From Chaetoderma sp. LZ-2023a (taxonomy: Eukaryota; Mollusca; Caudofoveata; Chaetodermatida; Chaetodermatidae): DNA of 64,000 nt. Below, in pieces: positions 37,735-44,497 of the stretch. Position numbers and translations under genes: made by a program. The notes beneath the pieces are model-generated. The model made no database searches. It was not told where the DNA came from and saw nothing but the letters and a program-made list of their open reading frames with translations. Each line of letters opens with the position of its first letter. Position 1 is the stretch's first letter. The stretch lies in the NCBI GenBank assembly GCA_034401795.1, contig CM067370.1, forward strand, positions 58,387,295 to 58,451,294, read 5' to 3'.

Positions 37735-39555
37735 GCAAGTATATGTATCCTAAACATATACCAATATTTAACTTTGGAACCAAAATTAATGTGCTACACT
37801 GAACTTGACAATAGTGAACATCCTTAAAAACATTTTGTTTTAAAGGATGGGACAACGCAAGTGCCAGATGTTATTGGATATGAGCATTGCAAAATAATAA
37901 AACTACTACCACCAGTAATGAACAAGAAATGATCGGGAATGAAACATGCAAAATGGTGTTCAGTAGCAATTTAAATTAATTAAATCAATCTAATTATTAT
38001 GCGAACATTTCTAAATGTTGGTACGCACAGAAATAAACAAAATGCAAGATGGATAAATGTACGGAAAAAATTTGAAATTCATCGTCACTATGATGAAGAC
38101 TGGATGCGGTGCAGACCGGTATAGAAAAAAGCTGTAAAGTTTGGATCAGCACTTGATGGATTAAATATCCATTGAAAAACCATTAACATTTAGACTAAGT
38201 CTTGGTGCACACCGGACACCCTTTGGATACTTATGTCGATCCATCCTCTGATTCGTGTAAGACTCGACAAAAATTCACCAATTGAATGTTTTAGTACTGG
38301 TTCTAATAAGGAAACTAGAATCTTAGTGATGCACTGCTTCAATGAATCAAGCCAGCAACACGGTACACCCTTAGCTACTTTTCCATGTAATGTTGATTGA
38401 ACCATGAATGGTTACATGAAGCCTTTAGCTTAAAGTTTGATGACCATAGGTGGAAGAGGTTTGAGAAGACAGACTGAACAACAAAGTATTTGATGTTTGA
38501 TGAACTGTGAAAAGTTACTCAGTGACCTACTTTTGATACATGAAACAACTTTAGCTATAATTTGGTTAGTGTTTATAAAAAAACTTTCCAAACTACAGTC
38601 TAGACTACTGAATGGATCAAAACATGTTTGGTGTTTAGTAGCCTGTATCATCAGCTTGATGCAGATGTCTACAAAAATCTACCTGATTCACCCAATCACT
38701 TATGTGATACCATTATTTACATGATACAATCAAGCACACTCTAAAATCTATATAAGGGTTATTTCTAAAAAGGCCAGTTTTATGGACTCCCAAAACCATG
38801 TAAACAATACATTTGACCATCCATAGAAAGACCACTTGTCTATAAAGGCCACATTTGTCCGGTCCCAGTTATCCAATGGCATCGTATTTAAGATTATGGT
38901 GATGTTCAATTCTAGGTGTTTAGAATATGACGGTTATCATACAGTATCCAATTGTTAAATGTTAGATTAATGTATGTATATACCAATAGGCAAAGATTTA
39001 TACTTGTAGTCATCACTACTGTTTGTTAATCTATGTTAGATGTACATAGTCAAGTAACTATGAAGATATACATGTAATTTTTCTAAAGGTGAAGTCTTCA
39101 GTAATATATCTAACCAGTTCCTGAATATTTAACCATTTAATGGCTAAATTTGGTAAAAAATATTTGCTTATTGACTGCCCATTTGCAAGACAGGAGAAGC
39201 CCTTTTTGAGAATTTACCACTGGAATGACTGGCCCGGCTATCAAGCTGGTCAATCCAGTGGTAAATTTTCAAAAATACTCTTCTCTTGGCCTGCAAATGG
39301 ACATTCCTTAAAAACCACTGAAGAGGTCAGTTTTTGGCCAGCACTTGTCTAGATGAAATGGTTAGTCACAATATATGGATGTACTGATCATGTTCTTCCA
39401 AGGCCAATATTACACCAACACAAGATTGTCAACTCTGTTTGAACAGACATTAACTTACTGTCACGTGGCGCCGGTCCTTTAAACTGCGATCTGAGAGGCA
39501 ATATTGCCATCTTGCACACAGATTGTGGCGAAGTGACAAACTGTGAATGGTATGC
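11427..39555 (-). CDS. ARPC3: ARPC3, Arp2/3 complex subunit 3 (p21-Arc), exons 2-7
   Basis: Six exons at 39459-39555, 34180-34256, 33168-33236, 18309-18435, 13093-13187 and 11427-11489, each bounded by AG/GT, add up to 528 bp including TGA. They give 175 residues, or 177 with the Met-Pro expected from exon 1, against 178 in human ARPC3 as I remember it. Recognisable blocks are [79 protein letters not shown], and a C-terminus beginning [10 protein letters not shown] and ending APGQ. ARPC3 is a structural subunit of the cytoplasmic Arp2/3 complex, which nucleates branched actin filaments. Intron phases in order are 1, 0, 0, 1, 0. Introns 2-6 are about 5.2, 0.94, 14.7, 5.1 and 1.6 kb and consist mostly of transposable elements. 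No break was seen in the coding exons, so the gene looks intact. Confidence 0.95.
11490..13092. repeat. ARPC3 intron 6: dispersed repeat, partly shared with 13668-14245
   Basis: 11750-12415 contains TGGGAGTGAAATAATTAAAT, TTTTGACATAAGATGTTGTC and GAGTACTCGG-type motifs. Variants of these recur at 13990-14215 and, reversed, at 55800-56300, so this is a dispersed family of unknown class. The 12590-12740 part (AACACAGATATTAGATGTCA) resembles 15500-15620. No gene besides ARPC3. Confidence 0.45.
13093..13187 (-). CDS. ARPC3: ARPC3 exon 6
   Basis: 95 bp, phase 1 in and phase 0 out; acceptor TACTCTCATAG, donor GTGAGA. Encodes (D)[17 protein letters not shown] then [14 protein letters not shown], nearly identical to the vertebrate segment. 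Confidence 0.95.
13188..13667. other. ARPC3 intron 5, exon-proximal part
   Basis: Polypyrimidine-rich sequence next to the exon-6 acceptor, then AT-rich DNA with a GACAGACAGATAGACAG tract near 13530. No gene or clear repeat boundary. Confidence 0.4.
13668..14245. repeat. dispersed repeat, second copy of the 11750-12415 family
   Basis: Starts TAGGCCTGTTCGGTTAATTG with AATCGATT/ATCGAT-rich subterminal sequence, which suggests a hAT-like end. It shares GAAATTATTAAATTGGA, TTGACATAAAATGGTGTC and GAGTACTCGG with the other copies. The right end runs into a tandem array. Confidence 0.4.
14246..14731 (+). mobile_element. pearl/HINE-like element with a different tandem core
   Basis: Three direct units begin ATCATGACTCCCGCGAATAT, the same with GGGTGG, and AACTCTAGCGAATACGGGAG (about 14240, 14354, 14518). 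After them come a GACGGATGGACGGATG microsatellite (14648-14685), GCGCCATCGCATAA, and a terminal hairpin CCCGCTTTGCGCGGG (14709-14723). Architecture matches the 154-bp family, but the core is unrelated. Confidence 0.6.
14878..15390 (+). mobile_element. 5'-truncated LINE, C-terminal tail and 3' UTR
   Basis: Plus-strand pieces [13 protein letters not shown] and [19 protein letters not shown] then [15 protein letters not shown], ending in TAA at 15149-15151, are the C-terminal motif of many CR1/L2-like LINE ORF2 proteins. The expected Cys-rich segment between them is disrupted. AATAAA lies at 15369-15374. Confidence 0.6.
15400..15699. repeat. repeat tail with GGATGGATGGAC microsatellite
   Basis: TTTCGCAACACAGATATTTG (15510) resembles 12630. 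It is followed by a GACAGATGGATGGATGGACA tract and CTGACAAGCCAGTTGAGTTA, the usual microsatellite plus 3' tail of pearl-like elements. Confidence 0.4.
15700..17475 (+). mobile_element. pearl/HINE-like arrays (two copies), ATGGC-CCAAT core
   Basis: A 5'-truncated copy ends near 16260 with its GGACGGACGG microsatellite. A second starts at ACAAGAGGCCCAAGGGTCTG with GCTCACCTGG near 16290 and ends at GGCCAGGTCAGCTAATAA (17475). Inside are repeated units with TCCAAGATGGCC or similar, a nearby CCAATCA box and CCAAATATAATTGAAATTGG. No coding capacity. Confidence 0.7.
17476..18308. other. ARPC3 intron 5, no gene; small palindrome at 17905-17972
   Basis: AT-rich. ATGTTGAATATTTTGAAAC and its reverse GTTTCAAATTATGCAACA form a small inverted repeat of the family best seen at 55170-55257. 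Confidence 0.45.
18309..18435 (-). CDS. ARPC3: ARPC3 exon 5
   Basis: 127 bp, phase 0 in and phase 1 out; acceptor TTTGTTTCAG, donor GTATGT. Encodes [38 protein letters not shown] and RQED, aligning with the central part of ARPC3. It is separated from exon 4 by a 14.7-kb intron that holds the hAT element with its nested DIRS and three pearl-like arrays. Confidence 0.94.
18436..18739. other. ARPC3 intron 4 start; small palindrome at 18580-18682
   Basis: Upstream side of exon 5. CTGCTGAATATTTTGAAACT pairs with AGTCAAATTGTTTTCACAAT and ATTCAGCAG. No gene. Confidence 0.4.
18740..19020 (-). mobile_element. LINE fragment, C-terminal region (tentative)
   Basis: Minus-strand pieces [39 protein letters not shown] and [18 protein letters not shown] look like the tail of a non-LTR retrotransposon protein seen in invertebrates. 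Interrupted; no catalytic motifs. Confidence 0.35.
19040..19239. mobile_element. palindromic piggyBac-type MITE, copy 4
   Basis: GACCATTTGCAAACCAAGAT returns inverted as CTCTTGACCTACAAATCGAT. The right end ATTAAAGGG is followed by TTAA (19240-19243). The left end is degraded. Confidence 0.6.
19425..19700. repeat. dispersed ~280-bp repeat, copy 1
   Basis: Shares with 33830-34140 the order: AATTTCCATAAAACTGTACA, a small palindrome (GTTCAATATTTTGAAACTAA), GTCATTCATGATGTAATTGA, ATGACATCATAT and TTGGATTC. Class unknown. Confidence 0.5.
19705..21400 (+). mobile_element. pearl/HINE-like array, ATGGC-CCAAT core, two tandem 3' ends
   Basis: A chain of degenerate units with CCAAGATGGCC (for example 19805, 19980, 20400, 20875, 21025), ending in a microsatellite and the CTTTCAGGCCAGGTGAACT hairpin at 21250. 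A second, partial unit with its own tail ends at GCCAGGTGAGCTAATAA (21400). The doubled end suggests one copy inserted at, or slipped against, another. Confidence 0.65.
21401..22046. mobile_element. spacer with degraded piggyBac-type MITE (21702-21890)
   Basis: CCCATAATGGTCATGGCAGCC at 21702 and the inverted arms CTCGATAATCTAGCCAGG and TAGTCTTCTCTTGGTCCGCA identify the palindromic family. Ends are eroded. 22039-22046 (GTTGACAG) is the left target duplication of the hAT element that follows. Confidence 0.5.
22308..22490. mobile_element. piggyBac-type palindrome inside hAT copy 1
   Basis: AATGTCCATTTGCAGACCAA and its inverse TCTTGGTATGCAAATGGATA. The same palindrome occurs at the matching place of hAT copy 2 (47753-47896), so it entered the family before the copies separated. 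Confidence 0.6.
22730..22970. mobile_element. second piggyBac-type palindrome inside hAT copy 1
   Basis: TTACCACTGGAATGACTGGC and GAGTGGCTTGTG form the arms around a short centre, with AATAGTCTTCTCTTGGCCTG on the right. It matches 46920-47160 in hAT copy 2. Confidence 0.6.
23214..27026 (-). mobile_element. DIRS-type (tyrosine-recombinase) retrotransposon fossil inside hAT copy 1
   Basis: Minus-strand element, broken at several places. Its parts, in order, are a gag-like Arg/Gly/Asn-rich region (about 26080-26990), a reverse transcriptase (about 25358-25830) with a YVDD catalytic box, an RNase H (24576-25007), and a tyrosine recombinase (23244-24091) in place of an integrase. RT, RNase H and a tyrosine recombinase in this order define the DIRS group. 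The insertion limits come from comparison with hAT copy 2, where GTTGAAAGGGTGTC and CTTTTGTGAATGGATAAAAT are nearly adjacent. It is younger than the hAT copy it lies in. Confidence 0.85.
28248..28724. other. ARPC3 intron 4, no gene seen
   Basis: AT-rich spacer between the hAT element and the next pearl-like array. Nothing recognised. Confidence 0.4.
28725..30373 (+). mobile_element. pearl/HINE-like element, best example of the ~154-bp core
   Basis: 5' end AAGAGACCCAAGGGCCT with CGCTCACCTGG. Five successive units follow with the GATGG motif at 28811, 28965, 29118, 29272 and 29426, spacing 153-154 bp, and then more diverged units to 30181. Each unit has CCAAGATGG(C/T), about 20-25 bp later ACCAATCA, then AAATT(T/C)TGGTTGAAATTG. 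The 3' part has GACGGACAACGGACACACGA and the hairpin CTCACTTGGCCT/AGGCCAGGTGAG ending near 30373. CTCACCTGG near the 5' end and CCAGGTGAG near the 3' end are inverted subterminal repeats. Layout fits pearl elements and HINEs, which are non-autonomous. Confidence 0.75.
29571..29840 (+). repeat. exact-looking 135-bp tandem duplication inside the pearl-like core
   Basis: The segment TATGGAAGTATTGGGTGGGA through CTCCAAAATCCATCAAA repeats at 29706 with very few differences (period 135 bp). The short plus-strand open frames here come only from this duplication and are not genes. Confidence 0.8.
30374..30502. other. short spacer between two pearl-like copies
   Basis: No feature recognised. Confidence 0.4.
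30503..31800 (+). mobile_element. pearl/HINE-like element, second core subtype
   Basis: Starts CAACGAGAGGCCCAAGGGCC. The AATTC of the repeated CAATCAAAATTCTG box falls at 30596, 30746, 30890, 31040, 31197, 31354, 31512 and 31664, spacings 144-158 bp. After the first two units the ATGGC motif is replaced by TTTTCACC(A/C)AAAAA. It ends in GACAGATGGATGACGGATGA and GGTCGTCATGCATC near 31800, without the usual terminal hairpin. Confidence 0.65.
31801..32100 (+). repeat. two tandem ~150-bp units with AGGTCA/TGACCT half-sites
   Basis: Units begin near 31808 (GTGACCTTGACCGTTGACAT) and 31955 (AACCTTGAAAAATAGCC). Both continue with ATGTGTCCAAGTTTGGGTTC or a close form, then ATGATTAACCAAACCCGA and AAAGTTGAGCTAAAC. 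Variants occur at 35035-35175 and 36030-36180. Confidence 0.6.
32101..33167. other. ARPC3 intron 4, no other gene recognised
   Basis: AT-rich. A small palindrome of the TTTGAAACTA/TAGTTTCAAA type is barely recognisable at 32340-32420. The last ~20 nt hold the exon-4 donor. Confidence 0.4.
33168..33236 (-). CDS. ARPC3: ARPC3 exon 4
   Basis: 69 bp, exactly 23 codons in phase 0; acceptor CATTACAG, donor GTGAGT. Encodes [18 protein letters not shown] then KKLQR, matching the human segment [18 protein letters not shown] then KKLQK. Its short neighbouring intron (0.94 kb to exon 3) is the least TE-loaded in the gene. Confidence 0.95.
33237..33829. other. ARPC3 intron 3, no element recognised
   Basis: Short AT-rich intron segment between exon 4 and a dispersed repeat. 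It has TTCTAGCTAAGCTCCGCCCA-like direct repeats near 33635-33810. No gene. Confidence 0.4.
33830..34140. repeat. dispersed ~280-bp repeat, copy 2, next to ARPC3 exon 3
   Basis: Matches 19425-19700 in the same order of motifs, including the small palindrome GTTGAATATTTTGAAACTAA and the self-complementary TTATGACGTCATA. It ends about 40 nt from the exon-3 donor. Confidence 0.5.
34180..34256 (-). CDS. ARPC3: ARPC3 exon 3
   Basis: 77 bp; acceptor GTCTTTTACAG, donor GTATGC. Encodes (T)[19 protein letters not shown] then RNYEIK, the most conserved segment of the family. A (TA)n tract lies about 25 nt upstream of the acceptor. A dispersed repeat ends about 40 nt downstream of the donor. Confidence 0.95.
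34279..34303. repeat. (TA)n microsatellite
   Basis: About 12 TA units, 25 nt upstream of the exon-3 acceptor on the minus strand, in the branch-point/polypyrimidine area. Length change here might affect splicing. Confidence 0.9.
34335..34544. mobile_element. palindromic piggyBac-type MITE, copy with intact ends
   Basis: Exact TTAA on both sides (34331-34334, 34545-34548), ends CCCTTTAACACTCATA and GGATAAAGGG. Arms TCCATTTGCAGACCAAGA and CTTGGTCTGCAAATGGAC meet at a short centre. 210 bp, non-coding. It lies in ARPC3 intron 2. Confidence 0.85.
35440..35960 (-). pseudogene. PIF1-type helicase fragment, probably from a Helitron
   Basis: Minus-strand [17 protein letters not shown] and [14 protein letters not shown] (35650-35860), then [20 protein letters not shown] and HYVTLRTV (35480-35590), are the C-terminal motifs of PIF1-family helicases as found in Helitron RepHel proteins. 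The two blocks are separated by in-frame stops; the ATPase N-terminal motifs and the Rep nuclease are missing. It could be a coding relative of the Helentron-like repeats in this window. Confidence 0.65.
36039..36074. promoter_or_regulatory. cluster of five nuclear-receptor half-sites
   Basis: AGGTCACAGTGACCT (36039-36053) is a perfect palindrome of the oestrogen-response-element type (two AGGTCA half-sites, 3-bp spacer). TGACCT follows directly at 36054-36059, then after one T at 36061-36066 (a DR1), and again at 36069-36074. It lies in a dispersed repeat within ARPC3 intron 2. Whether any receptor binds is unknown. Confidence 0.5.
36385..37172. repeat. ~790-bp imperfect palindrome (foldback)
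   Basis: Left-arm blocks return inverted: GTCACTAGGCCTATAT with ATTTCCTACATAAGTCTAGTGAC; TTATAGTCATCAGTATTTCA with TGAAATGCTGATGACTATAA; GTGATAACTTTCACTAAAAG with CTTTCAGTAAAAGTTATCAC; CTTCTACACAACTT with AAGTTGTGTAGA. The centre is near 36780. Could form a cruciform in DNA or a long hairpin in the ARPC3 pre-mRNA. Confidence 0.8.
37600..37731. repeat. small palindrome followed by (TG)n
   Basis: GTTGTGAATATTGAAAATAG and ATTATTGTCAAACTATTCAC form the palindrome. A (TG)n of about 21 units follows at 37689-37731. Confidence 0.8.
37732..39128. other. ARPC3 intron 2, no gene recognised
   Basis: AT-rich. No frame with family features. Nothing else assigned. Confidence 0.4.
39133..39361. mobile_element. 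palindromic piggyBac-type MITE
   Basis: TTAA at 39129-39132 and TTAG at 39362-39365 flank it, with ends CCATTTAATGGC and GATGAAATGG. The arms TACCACTGGAATGACTGG / CCAGTGGTAAATTTTCAAAA meet near GCTATCAAGC. It ends about 100 bp from exon 2. Confidence 0.75.
39459..39555 (-). CDS. ARPC3: ARPC3 exon 2
   Basis: 97 bp; acceptor TTTTTCAG at 39556 and above, donor GTAAGT below 39459. Encodes [11 protein letters not shown] then [19 protein letters not shown] and the first base of the next codon. This matches the conserved N-terminal block of ARPC3. It begins in phase 0 right after the expected Met-Pro and ends in phase 1. Confidence 0.93.
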
Positions 39556-39599
39556 CTGAAAAATAAAAGGTACTGTTGCTACTTGCAATAGATTTATAG

Positions 39600-39995
39600 A
39601 TTTAAAAGTTATAAACTAAACATTGATTTCATTAGTACATCATGGTGTCTTCGAATTGAGGTGAAAGGCACAGTTCTCAGTTCTCTCTTGAAGGCTTCCA
39701 TAGTTGATGCATTGACTATGGCACAGACATATTCTCGGAAGATGGACAGCACATGTTCAGCTGTAGCCTCGTCTATATCTGGGAGCCTAAACGGGAACAC
39801 TTCCTGTATGGCCTTGCGTGCCTGTACAGTGGGGAGTGTCATGCCACCAGCTGCTATGAAAGATGATAGGAGGCATCGAGCATGAAATCCCAGCAGCAGG
39901 TAAGGAGGTAGAACAGAGGGCTTGTGTCTATGCTGGAGATGTCTAGTACATCAAGTATCCCTATGATGCAAGCACGAGTATCCATGTCTATTACA
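39600..39995 (-). pseudogene. unidentified protein-coding fragment
   Basis: 39842-39609 is open and reads MTLPTVQARKAIQEVFPFRL, PDIDEATAEHVLSIFREYV, CAIVNASTMEAFKRELRTV and further. Upstream in the same frame is GFHARCLLSSFIAAGG. Another frame (39995-39870) reads RACIIGILDVLDISSIDTSP then LFYLLTCCWDF. Balanced composition and amphipathic helices suggest a real former protein with one frame change. I do not recognise the family. It is cut at 39996 by a CAGG...TTCGTAC element end. It could be a gene or transposon remnant in ARPC3 intron 1. Confidence 0.45.
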
Positions 39996-40290
39996 GGCTT
40001 CGTACACCGTTCCGTGTTTGAAATTCCATGACTTTTTCATGACTTTTCCTGACCAAAATTAACAAATTCCATGACCTCCAAGAACTAATCTCTAGGAGGT
40101 TTGCATTTATGACGTAGCTACATAGCTTACAATCTGAGTTATTCTGCAAAACTTGTGAATATTGTGTCAAAGCATTGTTTTAATAAGCTGTTGCTGTAAT
40201 TTCTATTGCATAATTGTGACACCAGAAATTTATGTGAATTATATATTTTTTTCTTTTATTTTGTATGATTACAATTTTCAATGACTGACG
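39996..40290 (+). mobile_element. truncated copy of the CAGGGTTCGTAC-end family
   Basis: CAGGCTTCGTACACCG then GAAATTCCATGACTTTTTCA and CTGACCAAAATTAACAAATT match the complete copies at 53439 and 54536. The right end is missing. Confidence 0.7.
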
Positions 40291-40299
40291 GTTGAGAGT

Positions 40300-40865
40300 A
40301 ATGACCATCTGTCATATGAACTCCCCCCTCCTTCTGGGTAAGGAGGAGCGATGACCTCAATGTCAGGGAGGCTGCCCCATTGGTCAATGGGAAAGGTATC
40401 ATTGGTCAATGGGGCAGCCATCCCTGACATTATTAGCCCAGCAGATGGCATTTACCATGGGCGATTGTCACAGTAAAAGATTGGATGAGGAAATGCAAGA
40501 AAATTAGTGTCATTGACATTATTGACCAATGGGGCAGTCACCCCTGACATTATTGACCCAGCAGATGACATTTACCAGCGAGTCAATGGTAACAGTAAAA
40601 TATGTGGATGAACAAATGCAGGAATAGTGGTGTCATTGGCATTATTTACCAATGTGAAAAGTACCATTGATCAATGGGGCAGCCATCACAGACACTATTG
40701 ATCAATAGTTCAATTGTCAGAACACTGACATTTACCAAAGGGGCAATGGTGAGCTCACAGTAACAAATTTGGATAGGTAAATGCAAGAATATTGGCATGA
40801 TTGACCAACAAGACGAGTACAATTAATCAATGGGGCAGCCATCCTGACACTATTGCCATCTGATT
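40300..40865. repeat. tandem ~120-135-bp repeat with CAATGGGGCAGCC motif
   Basis: About four units, each with (G/A)ACCAATGGGGCAG(C/T)CA, CTGACATTATTGACCCAGCA and GACATTTACCA. At 40367-40428 GGCTGCCCCATTG and CAATGGGGCAGCC form an inverted pair. Non-coding. Confidence 0.7.
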
Positions 40866-42660
40866 GAACTGTACTAAAGGAACATTTCTGACAAATCTGT
40901 TTTAGTCCATTACCAATTTACGAAATGTCACACGGATTATTTTCCCCATAGGGTTTAATACTAAAAATACTTTAAAGAGCCCGAGTTATGGCCCTTATAA
41001 GTCCTGGTTACTTCATATTCATAAGGTGAATAGATATTGCCTGAAGGAACATATCTGCTATATTTGTTTTTAATCCATCAACAATTGACAAAACAAATTT
41101 ATTTTAACCAAAGGGTTCAATAGTTTCAATGAACCAGAGTTATGGCCCTTGTTTAAGGGTGCAGCCTCTTTATATTAATAGTCCAAATAGATGTTTGACT
41201 GAAGAAACATATCGGCTAAATTTGATTTTAATCCATCAGCAATTAACAAAACAAATGGATTTTCAACATAGGTTTCAATAGTTTAAGACCTAATGAATCA
41301 TAGCTATGGCCAGCCATTGTTTAAAAATGAATACTCTTTATATCCATAGTTCAAATACACTGAAGCAACATATCTGCTAAATTTGATTTTAATCTATAAA
41401 CAATTGGCGAAAACATATTTTCCCCATATGGCTCAATACTTAAAAACACTTCAATGAACCTAAGTTATGGGCCTTGTTTAAGGGTGTGGTCACTTCATCT
41501 TCATAGCTCCAATAGACGTTATCTAAAGGAACATATTTCCTCAATTTAGTTGTAATCCCTCAACAAATGACGAAAAGTGCCACAAAAGTATTTTCCCAAT
41601 AGGCTTCAATACCTTGAAAATATAGCAAGGGCCATAACTCTGCTAGTTGTGGGCGGGGCCACTTCATCTTCATAGCCTTGATAGATATTGCCTAAAGAAA
41701 CATATCTGCCAGATTTGGTTTTAATCTATCAACAAATGGCAAAACGTGCCACAACTAGATGACATAAATCAAATAATTCCCCCTGCAACGGCAGCCATGT
41801 TCGTGGGATGACATAATCCCACTGATTTGGATAGACATATGGATGGATACACAGACAAATGGGAGCTAAAATCCAAAACTTACACGGATGGACAGAAATT
41901 CAGAGACAAATGTATAGATGGACAGGCTGACTGACCCACAAAATAATGTACATTTCCCTAGTACCATAGCCAATATTCCCATGAAGTTTCGTCACAATAC
42001 TCCAAGCAAAAATAAAGTTATTGAATGAAAACCTAAAATTTGCATGGATGAATGGACACAAATTCATAGACAAAGGGATGGATGTACGGAGGGATGGGCT
42101 GACTCACCCACAAAATAATATACATTTCCCTAGTACCATAGCCGATGTTCCCATGAAGTTTCCTCACAATACTCCAAGCAAAGATAAAGTTATTGTACGA
42201 AAACCCAAAGTTTGCATGGATGGACGGACACAAATTCAGAGACAAAGGAATGGGGGCATTTCCCTAGTACCCTACTACCATAGCCAACCTTCTCATGAAG
42301 TTTCGTCACAATACTCCAAGCAAAGATAAAGTTGTTGAACGAAAACCCAAAATTTGCACGGATGGACGGACGCACACAAATTCAGAGACAAAGGGATGGA
42401 TGGATGGAGGGACGGGCTAACTGACCCTCAAACTAAGGTGCATTAGCCTACTACCATAGCCAACCTTCCCATGAAGTGCTGTCACAATATTCCAAGCAAA
42501 AGTAGCTATCGAAAGAAAACCTGTGTGTGTGACGGACGCACTCATGGACGGATGCACGCACAGACGGAAGTGAAAACATAATGGGGGATAATTATTGACA
42601 GACGACAGACAGATCACGATTGTATAAGCTCACTTAGCTACAAATTATATATACTAATAA
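40866..42660 (+). mobile_element. pearl/HINE-like element, third core type
   Basis: First array: units starting (G/C)AACAT(A/T)TCTG at 40877, 41043, 41207, 41366, 41528 and 41696 (159-168 bp apart), with ATGGCCCTT and CTTCATAGC(T/C) boxes. Second array: units with TCCCTAGTACCATAGCC and CACAATACTCCAAGCAAA near 41960, 42130, 42280 and 42450. It ends with ACGGACGCAC-type microsatellite, CGATTGTATAAGCTCACTTA and GCTAC near 42637. Confidence 0.6.
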
Positions 42661-43765
42661 TATACCGGGCCACTTATATTACAGCAAAAATACTGAAAAT
42701 GTCCAAATTTATTTATATCTCAGAGGTAATGCATCTTTAAATGTGCTGTTTGGAGACAGCGAGAAAACATATCTACACTATATACACCTGTTAATTTTTT
42801 CAGAATCGATAAGGCGAGAAAGTTGGTGGTGTCACGGAGACAATGGTCGGTAAAACGTGACTCACAGTGCCACCGACATATTGCCATGCACTGGGACCCC
42901 ATTGAACAGGGCGGTGGAAGCCACTACACTATGGACACTGAGCCTTAGCCATGTCAACTTGTTTACCAGTGCCGGATTTGTGGCAAAATTGGATGCATTC
43001 CACAATCCACCTTGAAATGGTATCTTTGGATGCCCGGCCACAGGGTATAATATATGACAACCATAACGAACTTGGGTCCATCCGCTATTCCTGGGTACGT
43101 TGTTTGTACCAGATTAATGTGTGGACTGGACACCACGCTTTTGAAGTTGGATCATATCTCGTCAAACCTGGTAAAATAATGGGTTGACCCGGGCATTTCA
43201 GTGACTGATTTTTAGCCATGAAATTAAGCCTAAGGCCTTAAAAATAGTTTTAAGTGTCAACAATTTCACTGAAATGGAACTTAGTGGTTCAAATGGTTTA
43301 TCAGCTAGCACTAGAGATAAACTCTGAGACAGAATCGCTGGTGGATTTCTCGGTCGTAGATTACCTATGTCTTTAATTAAAGCATTTAAACTACTTACTT
43401 TGTCACTTCCCCTATTGGACAAGCAAGGGATAACTGACATAAATGCTGATTTATATCCAGCAATAGAATTAGGCTTAAGGCTGTTGGTATCACACAGGCA
43501 GACATGGGGTAATTGCAATTGGCCGTAATTTAATTACATTTTTCAAGTAATTGATTGTAATTGTAATTGAGTAGCTAAAATGTAATTGCAATTGAATTGT
43601 AATTCATTACATTTGAAAATTTTGTAACTGGTAATTTCAATTACTTTACCAATTACATACAAAAATTGTATGTATCTTTTATACTGACACCATAAATTAA
43701 TCTCTTCTTAATTCTTCACAGCAACCACAATGCATTATTAAGGTACACAAGTATAACAAATCATA

Positions 43766-44142
43766 TTGGCTGTATTCGACTGGGATTTTTCCGTAGAGTA
43801 AATTTACTCGTGCAGTTGCCAAAATGTTCTGTATGAAAACGTACCAGTTGAATACAAAACCCTAGCAGTATGGAAACAAACCAACTAAATCTCCTAAATT
43901 TTACTATCTTGAAAATAAAATCCACCTTTCAGCACTGTTTTCAGACATAGCGAATACTGAATAACAGTAAAACTCAGCATTTTCAAATTTTGCATCACGT
44001 GACAGACTTCACGAAACATTCCACATGTTTTGGCTCTGACTTGTTACATGCTCTATTTTTCCCCGAGAAATATCAGTCGAATAAAATATGTGCTCTATAG
44101 AGCCAATTTACTCTAACTTTTCGCCCAAGTGAATACAGCCAA
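43766..44142. mobile_element. 377-bp MITE with TTGGCTGTATTC ends, TA target
   Basis: Ends TTGGCTGTATTCGACTGGGA and CCCAAGTGAATACAGCCAA are inverted. TA flanks both sides. hAT copy 1 has the uninterrupted form (ATATGTGATTTGTTATAC region, 27935-27955), an empty site. Subterminal AGTAAATTTACTC and CAATTTACTCT are also inverted. Confidence 0.7.
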
Positions 44143-44497
44143 TATTATTACTATTAGGTTTTTTTTACATTAATTTGACAGGAAGTTGTTGCTGCCATAC
44201 TGCTTCCAGTCAAATTAATTCCAAAATATTAAACAGGATATTTGAGAAAATGTATGTGCCTTTTCATATTTTCTCTGTCAGGTTCAAGTGGCTACAAGTA
44301 ACATTAATTTGAGTGGAAGCTGTTGTTGCCTTAATGCTCCAGTCAGATTAGTTTCAAAATATTAAACAGAAATATTTGTTTAAAATGTATATGTGATTTT
44401 TTGGTATATGTTCTTTGAGCTCAAATGCATATATGTACATGTATTAACATTAATTTGACTGGAAGTATTTGCTGCCTTACTCTGTTGTTGCCTTATG

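Noticed and set aside
43511-43680. AATTAC-rich stretch as an independent satellite
   Set aside because: It is the subterminal region of the hAT family, present at both ends of both copies.
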